Translations under genes and position numbers: made by a program
NCBI RefSeq assembly: GCF_023856365.1
Contig: NC_064540.1
Span: 930,001-994,000 of the forward strand
From: Brienomyrus brachyistius
Lineage: Eukaryota; Chordata; Actinopteri; Osteoglossiformes; Mormyridae
Length of the DNA stretch: 64,000 nt
Direction of reading: 5' to 3'
In this document: positions 1 to 10,787 of the stretch, piece after piece
Layout: every line of letters starts with the position of its first letter
How positions within the stretch are numbered: the stretch's first letter is position 1
The notes under the pieces: model-generated
The model's input: only the letters and a program-made list of their open reading frames with translations
Told to the model about the DNA's origin: nothing
Database searches by the model: none

Positions 1-259
1 TGAGTTAGCTACAGTAATTATTTACTGTACTGTCGGTGACAGTAGTTATATATTTATTCAAATTTGATTTACGATATTTTCCACTTATGGGTTCATCGGA
101 ACGTAACCCCACCGTGCGGAACCTGCACAGGACAGCAGGCAGTGGAAATCCTGGACGGGACACTAGCCCGTTCAAGAGCAGAAATCACATACAGACAATC
201 ATTATCAGCAATTCCGGGACACATCTGTTCCGGACTTGGACTGTAGCAGGAGGCTGGAG

Positions 260-349
260 GAACACGGGAGAACACGAGAGAACACAGGAGAACACGAGAG
301 AACACAGGAGAACACGGGAGAACACAGGAGAACATGGGAGAACACGCAC
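260..349. repeat. 10-bp minisatellite (GAGAACACAG-like)
   Basis: About nine imperfect head-to-tail copies of a 10-bp unit GAGAACACRG, varying at CAG/CGA/CGG/TGG. The transcript (minus) strand reads GTGTTCTCCT repeats. No coding value is inferred. Confidence 0.85.
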
Positions 350-1241
350 ACAGAGCTCAGGCTGAAATCAAACCACAAAAATGGGATGTGAGGTAACGGT
401 GCTTCCTACAGAGTAACTGCACCTCTCTTTTCATATATATGTGTAGAGATATGAAATGTATATACACAGCTGAGTACTAAGCACATTACGGTGTCGGCAG
501 GCGATGTGACTGGAGGGGGTTCTAGGGCAGAGTGACAAGGCTCTGGTAAATGCTAGATGCTTTATTATTTTTGTTTTCCACATCATTGTCAAAAACACCT
601 GATGGTTGAGCATTACTGGGACCGCTGAGTGGCACCTGGCCGAGGCTGTTTGGACGAGGCTGAACCCCGGCGGCGGGTGGCGGAGGGGAAAGCAGTGAAG
701 TGACAAAAGCGAGACGCGTGAGGGGGAAATGAAGGCATGCAGAAATGGGGGCCATTCACCCGCGGAGCATTTGGGTGACAGTGGGCCCCCGGGCTGTGGA
801 CCAAACAGCTGGCCTGTGTCCCATCCTGCCGCATTTAGGCCGTCACAGACCAGTTAAAAGCAGGACTGGGCTTGATTGAATTGGCACTTTGTGGAATAGG
901 AGTTTCTTTCCGCTAGGCTAACTGCTGTCGGAAAGGCAGCAGGGTGTGGACTGAGAGAGATGTGAAGCAGCACTGGCTTCAGTAAAGCACATTTAGGCTT
1001 AGTGATGTCATTTAGTGGAGAAAACCATTGCTAACTGTAACAATAGGCAGACATGGAACATCTCGATGGAAGGACATTAGTAAACTTGCTAGTCCCTTTA
1101 AGTATTGAACGACACTTATCTAAGCATTAAACAACGGCAGCTTAGCATGTAACATTAAGGGTGTATCAATGAAATGGTGAAAAGCTATTTGTTTGTTTAT
1201 ATTTGTTTGCTTGCCCTTTAAAATGAGTTACATGATGTACC

Positions 1242-1243
<2 letters not shown>

Positions 1244-1305
<62 letters not shown>
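1244..1305. repeat. A-run followed by (TA)n microsatellite
   Basis: A run of about 19 A leads straight into about 20 TA dinucleotides. It is a simple-sequence tract in intron 9. An A-run next to a dinucleotide repeat can mark an old retroposon tail, but no element body is recognisable to its left. Confidence 0.9.
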
Positions 1306-1306
<1 letters not shown>

Positions 1307-1398
1307 CTTCAACCAGAGAATAAGGAATAACATAAAAAAAATCTGTACAGCTTCATTTGCGCATTTTTTTTAGTTACAGAAACCATCAGATAAGTTGT

Positions 1399-1745
1399 TA
1401 TTCCACCCATCTTCTGAAACCGTTTGTCCTATTCAGGGTTGGGGGGGGGAGCCGATCCTGCAGGCTACAAGCACAAGATAGGGAGCAATCCAGGGTGGGG
1501 TGCCAACCCATCGCAGGACACACTCGCTAGCTCACTCACACACACACACCTATGGGTAATTTGGAGACTCCAATTAGCCTCAGCATGACTTCGGACGGGG
1601 GGGGGGGGGGACTGACGGAAACCCCATGCTGACATGGGGAAAAACATGCAAACTCAGCACGCAGGGGACACTGGCAGAGACTTGAACCCAGGTCCCAGAA
1701 TTGCGAGGTGACAGTACTACACACGGTACCACCGTGCTACCCCCC
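1399..1745 (-). mobile_element. tRNA-derived SINE, degraded, minus orientation
   Basis: Read on the minus strand it begins with a tRNA-like head: an A-box-like TAGCACGGTGG and a B-box-like GGTTCAAGTCT. A body matching the better copy at 20113-20462 follows (CATGCTGAGGCTAATTGGAG, then CCATAGGTGTGTGTG, then CGATGGGTTGG), ending near the CAGAAGATGGGTGG tail. A G14/C14 tract interrupts the body. The two copies share order and orientation of every block, so they are one family. I could not identify a clear target-site duplication. Confidence 0.75.
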
Positions 1746-2729
1746 AAATGACAACAATAAAAATTATGTTATTATTATTATTATTATTATTTACTACTCC
1801 AATTACTGAAACAGGCCTCAGGCTGACACTTGCTTTATGTCCTGATCTTCCTGGAATAAGTTCAGACTCACCATGACCCATAACTGCATACGTAATTACA
1901 TGGATGGATAGATGGATGAAACACACCTGTAACCACTTTTTGATCTTTTTAATCCCTTTACTGGAGCTGAAAACTTGCCTCCTGGTAATATTTTCGTCAT
2001 GACTTGAATCGGACCCTACCAATGCTGAAGTGCTGTCTCTGCGATGCAAAGACTGGAAACCCTGCTGGATTATTTAAAGCCCCCCATTTACCATTAACAT
2101 TTAAATTGGACACTTCAGCAGTTTTGTGGTATCACGTAAATCCAATAATTGCCTAGCCTATCAGTAGCATGTGCAATTCTTACCCAAGATAATGCAATAA
2201 GTCCATATATCTGTATAAGCCGTAAGCGTTTTGCATTTCGACCAGAAACCCAAACATTCTGGCGGCTCGGTTCATTTATTAATTGCCAACAGCCTCAAAG
2301 TAATAAACGGATAAATAAATAAACATACAAACCAAAATCTATTCAGGCAACAGTGGCTGCTACTGGAGTATTAAACCGGGATTTTATGGCAATTTACGTA
2401 TATTTATTTAACGCACATCACGCCATTGCAAAGGCACAACATTTCTAAGAAATTCTGTCGCTGCAACTACCTGGAGGCAATGCTGACTGTAGGGCACCCA
2501 ATAATAATTACAGTTGAATGCAATTTCTGTTTATAGGTGTTTTAACGCTGACTTTTCTATGCAAAAAGCATATTTATGTGGCAGGAGGAACGGAGATCGT
2601 TATCTGGTGAGCCGCTGCGCCGGGTAATTCAAGCTGCCCGGGCGCTGTCAGCCATGGTCACCATGAAATAAAATAATAATGATAAAAAATTAATCAGAAA
2701 ATTAGGGAAAGTCAAAAGGCATCTTCAGG

Positions 2730-2990
2730 TACTGCCCAGGCGGGTGTCCTCGCAAACCCGTGGCAGCCGGATGCCTGCCAACATGTCCGAGACGGAGGGG
2801 GGCAGGATCGCCAGCGTTCCCGGCTCTCCGGGGCTTTTTCACGCCGCCGAAGTGTGCGGGGAATCGCCGCTTCATTTAGCGCGTTTTCGGCGGAAATGAA
2901 AATCGGTACGAAGATGCAGACCAGCCGCCCGCGGGGGTCGCGCCGTCTCTTTGTCTTCGTTAGGCAGGTGGCACGTCTATAAAACGGCGC
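2730..2990. other. CpG-rich intronic block
   Basis: About 30 CpG dinucleotides in about 260 bp, against a CpG-poor background. It is followed by a T-rich, TATA-poor region. No ORF or splice structure is convincing. It could be an unmethylated regulatory element or an alternative promoter in the host intron; the sequence alone does not decide. Confidence 0.5.
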
Positions 2991-5317
2991 CTTAACAAAG
3001 CCTTTTATGGGGGTGTGTTTAAACCGCTTTTATGCAGATCTGATTTTCTTCATAGACTTGTTGTTGCCGTCCTGTCTCAAGGTCTATTTCCCAGTTTAAT
3101 GTTCTGGCGTGGGGAGGGTCTATTTAATGTCTGCCAATTCACAACGTTCTCATGCCATAAAAAAAAATCACTACAGCCCTCAGAAGCACAGGACCCTAAA
3201 CCTTTGTGTTTAGCTCACAAGACCAAAAACAAAATGGTGTGGCTGACTTCATGCACCTTCTTACAGAACCCAAGGTCCAACTGGAGTGGGTATAATCCAT
3301 TTCAGCCCCAGCTCTTAACGCAACAGCTGTTAAACTATCACAATAAATAAGCAGCTGCCATTGTCCACCATTAAAGTGTATATTTAGGTAACACATTAGA
3401 ATGAGGAATTAAGGCGGTTCATTACTTATAAGTATATTAATAAGGATAAAGCACAACAAATATACCCAGAACCCCGTGCAATACACATTTAAAGAATAAA
3501 TGTATTTATTATCCAAATTTGACTATTTTAATTTTGTATTACATGTATATGGAAATACTATAGCCATATGTCTATGGAGGTTTTGTATGTATGCTATTGA
3601 TTAAATAGTCATAACCAATGACAATAAACTGTTAAACCACATGATAAAGAAGACACTGGTATTTGCTTCCTGTTTGATACTTCCTGTCACCTCAAAAGCA
3701 TTATTCAGTTTAAAGCTGATTGGCTAAAACTGTTTTACATGGGGCTACTCCTACTGCTGTAAGAACTGTCAGTCGAGGCATCGGCGTTTAACACAACGCG
3801 GATCGACGACCCGCCGCCCTGCTTGAGCATGTACAGGACACGGGTGAGTACTGTTCTTTCCTCACTGATGTTTATTAACTTGTATGATGTCAGGAATTAA
3901 TATGGGAATTGAGTTGTGCCTTTAATTATCTTTTTGTCAGGCAGGCAATTAACTTCCGGAACATCTTGATAACCGGGCAAGTTATTTTGTGAGGAAAAGC
4001 TCCGTTGTGAAAAGTATATACCTTCAAAAGCATAACCTGATAATTCCTATACCACAGCTCGACACATTCCTCGTTTTCAGTTCCCCTGCTCGGATGTTTA
4101 TGATTTTTTTAAAAAGCCTTATTTCCATATTTTCAGGTTATGATTTGGGTCTCGCCGTCATTTGGTCCCCATGGGATGCTTATGTTTGGTGACCAACTGG
4201 CCACACCGATGCTGAAATACCTCTGCTTGCTTTGCAGTTCGGTCGCCATTAGTACCTGGAACCAAGCCCTTAGGCTCTATCAGTCCCCCTTAGCCTCAGG
4301 ACAAGACGAGATTGTTCTAAGCCTAATTTGCCTGCAGCTTTAACATAAGAAAAGAGGCTTATAGTTTCTCAGATCACGCAGATTATGCCACTGGAGGATG
4401 AAAGGGTGGGAGGGTTAATTAAATCAATGGAAGCTATTACGGCAATTACTGGTGAAAATGAGAACACATTGTATGGGGCTCAATACATTTAGCAGATGCT
4501 GTCAATCCCACGATCAGGGAGGGAGAAGAGAGTAATTTGCCTCTAAATTACAGTCACAGGTAGGGGTAAGGAACAGCAGGGCACTTCAGAGAGCGTGCTG
4601 GGTTTCTGTGTATTCTCTGTGTATTCTCCCCAACGGACTGCAATCCTCCTCCCCTTACACCACGCTGCCTACACCTGAAGACCCAGCTCAGCCCCCATGT
4701 CAGCGACATCAAAAGAAGTGTAATTATTCATTTGCTGAGAAAAGGAACACACACACACGCACAGACACACATGCACAGACACACACACACACGCACAGCA
4801 CTTGTGTCTCACAAGGAGACGCTAGCAGGACTTTTTCCAAAAAATGGAGGGAAAAGTGTGTAATTCGTTCTCAGGACGTGTAGCAGTCAGACAGTGCTCC
4901 AAAGCAGCGAAAGAACAGCGGCTCCTGTATAGGTTTATGTTTTGTTTATTTACCACATACCTACAGAAAGAGTTGGGTGCGCAAAGGATTCTTCAAGCAT
5001 CTGATGGGAACATACAGCACCTCAAAACCAATATGTAGAACCCTACTTAGTCTTGCACATTTTTTTTATGTGCCTGCTTGTAATTCATATGTCATTAATA
5101 AGATCTGACTGGTTTATAATTAACTTTTAAATCAGTGTAAGGTTTGACAGTCTTGCCCCTAAAAAGTGAATAACAGTGAACCTTCAGACACTGAATTAAA
5201 AAGAGTAAGTCAGTTTTCTTGCTTTCTTTCTTGGGAAGGAAGACAGAGAATTGGTGCATTATGGCGTACCTTCCTACCACTATCACCATAACTGAAATGG
5301 GGGGGGGGGGGGGTGAC

Positions 5318-5483
5318 CAGAGATGGAAATTTCAGGTCCAGAAAGTAAAAATCCAGACCAGGATTTTGTTTCAACCAACCAATTGAGTATGAAGAGTTAC
5401 TGCCACAGTTGTACTCATCTGGTTATTTGAAACAAACTCATGGTCTGGATTTATACTTTCTGAACCTGAAACTTCCACCTCTG
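5318..5483. mobile_element. hAT-like MITE (long terminal inverted repeats)
   Basis: The ends are long inverted repeats. The left arm reads CAGAGATGGAAATTTCAGG then TCCAGAAAGTAAAAATCCAGA; the reverse complement of the right end matches it with few differences (CAGAGGTGGAAGTTTCAGG and so on). The termini CAGAG...CTCTG and an 8-bp flanking direct repeat (GGGGTGAC left, TGGGTGAC right, 7 of 8) are typical of hAT transposons. At 166 bp with no ORF, it is a non-autonomous element. Confidence 0.8.
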
Positions 5484-6573
5484 TGGGTGACCATCCGTCA
5501 CCTGGGTATGTAAATGCCCTTAGGTCACCGACTCACTGACTTATCTATCACCACCAGGAACATTTCATCTGATAATTCAAAATCAAATGACTCACATACA
5601 GTAGGTCGACGCCCACCTCTAGTTTCTGCTTTGGCAACATCCTTAAACTGTAGCTAAACAGTTGGCCTGCAATTGGGCCTGTACGTCCAAGTGTGTTTAA
5701 CACTTCAGCAGATATTTCACGTCAGGAGTAATTCCCAGAGGGATACCCTCTTCGTCAGCTTGGACGTCCTATCGATTCCTCTATGGAACAACGTGGGCTG
5801 GTTTCAGACGTCACTTAGTAGAGTATTTTTACCACTATTCTGACGTTAGCGCCTATTAACAAATCCTTTGGATTGGCTGGCTCAGGTACGCACTTAATAT
5901 GGACAGCGAGTCTAGATCGGCCAGGATCTTAAACATCTTCTCACTCTGATGCTAAAGCAACTGCTTTATAGATGCTGAGTCAATAAAAGTAATAATAATC
6001 GGGTCATAAATGGTAGCTATGTAGTCAGTTCACTGGTATTTATATAACTGCTTATCTAATGTTCTTACTAGCTTTCGAAATATACAGTTATTTTAGCTAG
6101 ATCAGTTGGTTTAGCCTTGGGTTGAATCACGACCCAAATTAAATAAAATTTAAACCAAATTTTAAGGGAATGGTAAATATTATATAAATATTGCAGTGAC
6201 AGTAGCACAATGTGTTCATGCACTGTTAAACAAAAAAAAAAATCTTTTTTTTTTGTTTTAATCACACACTCTGCGACCCACTTTTGGGTTGCGACCCACC
6301 AGCTGAGAAACAGCAAGCTTGATAAGTCACTGGAGTAACTTACACTGGAAACACTACCACAGTATAGAATTTCTGGGACTTCAGGTCTTGAGCCAATACT
6401 CTACTGCTGGCTATAACCAAAGGCATTCAAGTGTAGCGAGCGGCTGGGATTTTGTACTTGCTATAAGAGTTGTGGATTTGAACTGGATTGTTTGTTTGCC
6501 ATTGTGAAAGACCCTTGTCTGGAAAAAGCAGGAGTAACTCGTAAGGTGCTGTGAGACGGCAGACATTATTTAC

Positions 6574-6683
6574 CTCATAAAGTGTGATGACCCCATTGGT
6601 CTCATTGGGTGCCTTCCACTGCATGAAGATCTTCTCTTCGTATGGACTGCTCTGAATGGATTCCATGGGAACAGAGCCGGGCA
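6574..6683 (-). CDS. ptprt: ptprt exon (exon 9 equivalent): start of fibronectin type III domain 3
   Basis: This 110-nt exon is phase 1 in and phase 0 out. The acceptor is TTCCCTCCTTTCAG/TG and the donor TATGAG/GTAAAT. It encodes [20 protein letters not shown], then [17 protein letters not shown]. It is the N-terminal third of FNIII domain 3, with the WK strand-B core and an NET glycosylation sequon; the rest of the domain is on the next exon, which was not found in 1-6573. The [11 protein letters not shown] stretch fits PTPRT, whereas PTPRM has a QTYGVITLYE-type sequence in my memory. The donor GTAAAT is the weakest of the seven. Confidence 0.94.
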
Positions 6684-8668
6684 CTGAAAGGAGGGAAATG
6701 AGCACACTAGAGTCAGTGCACAACCCACAACCAGGACAGTCTGGCTGAGCATCCAACAGCTATCTCACAGACATTGTGGGACATCAGCTTGTCGTAGGAA
6801 CACGGGGGAGGGTGGCTGTCTCAGCAGACTTTTTTATGCAGGCGAGCAGAGATGAGGCCATTGAAAAACAAACCACTGGGACTCAAACATTATGCAGCCT
6901 GAGTCTTCGAATCCCTCTGGGTCCTGCTAACCGTTACAAGCCGGTTGACACAAGGGGAAAAGAATCCAGCCGCCGTGAGAAGCCGAGAGAATTAAGCTGT
7001 CTTCATTCGCCTAAAGGCTGACAAGAAGCAACCTGTGGGCATACCTCTGAACCAGCTCCCGTCGTTGGGGAGAAGCTGGTTCCTTGGGGTCTTCCTGCGG
7101 GGGCCATACTCATTTACAACCGTTTAATGAATTTAATTCCTCACAATCGGGGAACGTGTGATAACCGCTTTAAGAGCCAATTTACTCAAACTTAACAGGC
7201 ATCTGTGGCCTTGTTCGCTTCACGTGGCTCTTAAATTAATCGCGACGGTTGATGATGCTGTAGAAGTGTGAGCAAATTAAATATGATAGAGTTAGGACTG
7301 CAGATTTTGCTTCAAGTTTTTGTGAACATTCTTCAAGCTCCCACAGTTAGCTTTCTCTATGGTCTATAGTGTTTGTTTATCAACTGGTGTATCTCCAGTG
7401 TTTAATCGTGTGTATCTGATATGACGATAAGCGTTTAGGTCACATTTGGATACAGAAATGTGACTCAACATTGGAATTCACTGGTCTGGGAAATCATATT
7501 CAATTCTCGAAACTATGGGAATGAATTAGATGTCACGGTCTCCTGCATCTTATCTGCGTGCATGCGTGAGGGCATGCGTGAGGGCATGCGTGTGAGGGGC
7601 GGGGAGACGGGTTTACCGCAAAAGATAAATGGCCATATATCATTCTAATGAAAACTTGATTAACTTCTCGCAAAAGACTGTCTGAATGACATGTTTCATT
7701 AAGCAGCAGACTCATAGAGCATTTCCTCATCTCACCCCTCCCAACGATAATAATTCCCAACTCTTGGGGCCAACCCCCACCCCCAGTGAGAAGTCCACAG
7801 ACCTCACAGGATGGGAGAAGCTGGTGGTGCTAATCAGTAATTGATAATAACAAAGTTAGTTGTAGTTCTTACAGCTTCCACCGCACCAGCCACACACAGG
7901 CCCACTATCCGGCGTTAATTGGTCTGTGTGTTTGATTAAAAGGCATAAACTACTCCCCAAATTGTTTATGGGGGTTGGATAAGCATAACATAGTGAAACA
8001 CCAGGAAGAAGTACTCGTTATGTTCTCCCACTTAACATCATCTTCCGCTGTCGAAGACCAGTTACAATACTAATAGCAGAAGTACAGAGGACGGTAAAAA
8101 AAATTATGTCATTCTTGCCCCGCCCCCAATATCAAGCATCCTTGCCCAATGAGAAACACCCTCTGTGTCGTCTAATAGGCTGATCGGCACTGCCTGGACT
8201 GCTTCCTTTTGTGATTCCTGTATAAAATGTCTGTACCAAAGTTCTTTATCATCTGTTATAGCAAAAACTGGTGGAAAATTGTATGAAACTTAATATTTTT
8301 CGGAGACCCATAGACTGTTGACCGTGGCACAAATTAAACTGCTCATATAAACATATTATGTTCTGAGAAGCAATTCTGCTCTACAGCAGAACCGCAATAA
8401 TACCTTTTAGTTTTGAGTAGACCACACTAGCTGAAGGTCTCTGAATTAAATGCAGATGTATGTCTGCTAGCGCAGTTTATGTTATATAACGAAATGGGGG
8501 ATTGTTGACATTCTATTTATTTGTGTGTTTCCACTTGAAATTTTTTTTTAGCGAGACATTTACTCTAAAATAGGAGTTATTCAAAAAAGCAACACAGAAA
8601 CCCACATGTGATACTGAAAGCGCAAAAAGGAAAGAAAATTTAAGAAGCATTATTTGTGTTGTGTAAAC

Positions 8669-8859
8669 CGGTGTTCCTCAACCCAGGCCTTGGGGACCAT
8701 CAAGACACATTTTTGCTCCCTTCCAGCCCCCAACATACCTGTAACAAGTATCCTGTGTTCTTTCATGTTTATTTTGTTCTTGATTGTTTGTATTGGGAGG
8801 TGGAAGGGTGCAGAAACACAGACTGTCTGGGGTCCCAAAAGCCTGGTCGAGAAACATCG
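8669..8859. mobile_element. hAT-like MITE (TTCCTCAACCC...GGTCGAGAAAC family)
   Basis: The left end CGGTGTTCCTCAACCCAGGC is mirrored by the reverse complement of the right end (CGATGTTTCTCGACCAGGC). The inner part (GGGGACC...TTTTTGCTCCCTTCCAGC) is shared with the element at 14301-14452. Flanks GTGTAAAC and GTGTACGA share only their first five bases, so the target-site duplication is decayed. No coding capacity. Confidence 0.7.
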
Positions 8860-10009
8860 GTGTACGACATTTAAATGGGGCAAATAAATGTGGAATTCAT
8901 GGCCCACGGTCGCAGACCGAACTCATAAATGCTGCCTCTTCCGAAACAAACGGGGTTTAGCATTTTCCAAGCAGTGCTTAACGAGAAGCTGCGACAATTA
9001 AAATGCTCCAAGAATGCTGAGCACAGCAGAACTCACAAGCTGCCATCAAAAGGACAAGTCCATTAATAATCTAAAGTTATGCTATTTATTCTAAAATTGC
9101 AGCCACTGTGGACTACGAAGTTTGGATTTTTAGGCAAAAAAAATTAAATTTAATTGGAATCATAAGTACAGAATGTAGTATTAAAAAAATTAAATAAACT
9201 ACTCATAATTATACACCAATTAGAGGCAGAAAAAAACAATATACACACTGTGTACTAATTACGAAATGACTATCCTAAGATTAAAGTCTGCTTAATCAAA
9301 GACAATTAAAATTTTCTAGACTAGGTAGTCTCTCATTCACCAGAGACTTCATTTGAAGTGTATCTGTTTCTTCATCTCACTGAACTGCAGTGCATCTGTT
9401 ATGATACATAAATCAAGCCAAGTTTTTTGACTAACGATTTTGACGGTATAGAAATGCTTTTTTTAAAAAAAAAAAGAAGAAAAGAAATCTATGCACCCCA
9501 AAGGATGTAAATTTGTCTTTTTCCCTTATGTGCATTAAAAGTAAAATATCTTTCCTTGATTGAGTGCCAGTGTAGGAGGCTGCTATTAACTTCAGACCCT
9601 GTTAACAAAAAATATGTTTTCATCAAGCCTTCGCCCAGTATGTGTTTTTCTGTGTTCAGCCTAAGAGGTTGTTCTAGATCCGTATTTCAGCAGAGTTTCT
9701 CATTTACTGTTTTTTTTTCCCATCAGGTTTGAAGGACATGAAAAGATTAACCCCCTGAACTGATTTGTTGGTGAATATAAAGGTTCTATTGGTAGCTAAT
9801 GACCTGAGGAGAATGTGTTAGCTAAATTAAGTGATATTAAGGCAAAAAAAATGGGGGAGGGAAATGCCAGATGTGCTATAATTCTCCTTCCACTGAACTA
9901 CCTCCTGATCGATGTTTATGCTTGTGGCCGTTTTTTTAGGGCGGAGCTTAACGTGACGGGTATGAATAAAACACCTAAGAGCATCAAGCACTGGAATAGA
10001 CACCTGGTA

Positions 10010-10303
10010 TACAGGCTTTCCCCAGGTTACGATGGGCTTGCATTCCCATAAATCTATCGTAAGACGAAAAATATCGTAAGTCAAAAATGAATTGTAATAC
10101 AGTACACCTAACCTAAAAGACATAGCCCAGCCTTCCTTAAACATGCTTAGAACACTTACATTAGCCAACCGTTGGGTAAAATCATTAAAGCCCAATTTTA
10201 TAATTATTTAATGAATAACGTACTGAAAGTGAAAAACATTTACCTATCGTAAAGTCGAAATATCGAATAACGATAACCATCACTACCCAGGGAGGGGCCT
10301 GTA
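10010..10303. mobile_element. Short inverted-repeat DNA transposon remnant (MITE)
   Basis: Terminal inverted repeats TACAGGC...GCCTGTA bound a 294-bp segment. Its two ends also carry related CGTAAGACGAAAAATATCG and TATCGTAAAGTCGAAATATCG motifs in opposite orientation. The superfamily is uncertain because no clean target-site duplication was seen. Confidence 0.6.
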
Positions 10304-10490
10304 TTTGTGCATCTCCTGGATATCTCTTGATGTTCAGGTTTTGGTTGCCATGGACATGCGGTCATTTCTATTCTTGCCGGAAGCAGCGCACGTCACGCTC
10401 TTCACTCACTGTCCCCCAGGGCAGTGTTTCACAACCCGGTCCAGTCTGTGAGGGTCCCGTATTTCTGCCAAGTGAAAGTGGCCTCCCTAC

Positions 10491-10787
10491 CGTCCTCCTC
10501 GGTCTGCTTGACGATTTCCTCGCTCTCCTTGCGGCCTTCTGGATTGGCCAGCACCAGGCGGAGGCGCACGGTGACGAAGGGCCGCAGGCCACGAAGCGTG
10601 TAGTGCGATGATGTCTGGATGAGCTCCTCAGCGGCGAAGTCCTGCTGGTTGAAGGCGTACTGGTACTGCACTGTCAGGTTGTAGCTGTGGCAGCGCGTGA
10701 CGGCGTAGCCGAAGGTCTCCCACTGCAGGGTCAGCTGCCGTGCACGGATATCCACCACGTTCACGTTCTGGGGGCCGTGGACCGGAT
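10491..10787 (-). CDS. ptprt: ptprt exon (exon 8 equivalent): fibronectin type III domain 2
   Basis: This 297-nt exon, phase 1 in and out, encodes FNIII domain 2. The acceptor is CGTACGCTCCAG/AT and the donor GAGGACG/GTAGGG. It starts [20 protein letters not shown] and continues through [20 protein letters not shown] (with an NLT sequon), [29 protein letters not shown] and QTEED at the 3' end. The QYAFNQQ...[15 protein letters not shown] segment is the strongest single argument for PTPRT within the R2B group. The exon is CpG-rich compared with its introns. A MITE-like inverted-repeat element (10010-10303) lies about 190 nt downstream of the donor. Confidence 0.95.

Larger units (their letters stand above)
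1..6573 (-). other. ptprt: ptprt intron 9 (partial)
   Basis: Non-coding sequence downstream of the 110-nt exon. It holds a 10-bp tandem repeat (260-349), an A-run plus (TA)n (1244-1305), a degraded tRNA-derived SINE (1399-1745), a CpG-rich block (2730-2990), and an inverted-repeat MITE (5318-5483). I looked for the next exon (the YPGTTY block of FNIII-3) and did not find it, so the intron probably runs off the left edge. All ORFs here are short and show no family resemblance. Confidence 0.8.
6684..10490 (-). other. ptprt: ptprt intron 8
   Basis: 3807-nt intron between the FNIII-2 and FNIII-3 exons, bounded by donor GTAGGG and acceptor TTTCAG. It contains a short 12-bp repeat (CATGCGTGAGGG, about three copies, 7561-7596), two inverted-repeat DNA transposon remnants (8669-8859 and 10010-10303) and AT-rich unique sequence. 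No other exon was seen. Confidence 0.85.
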
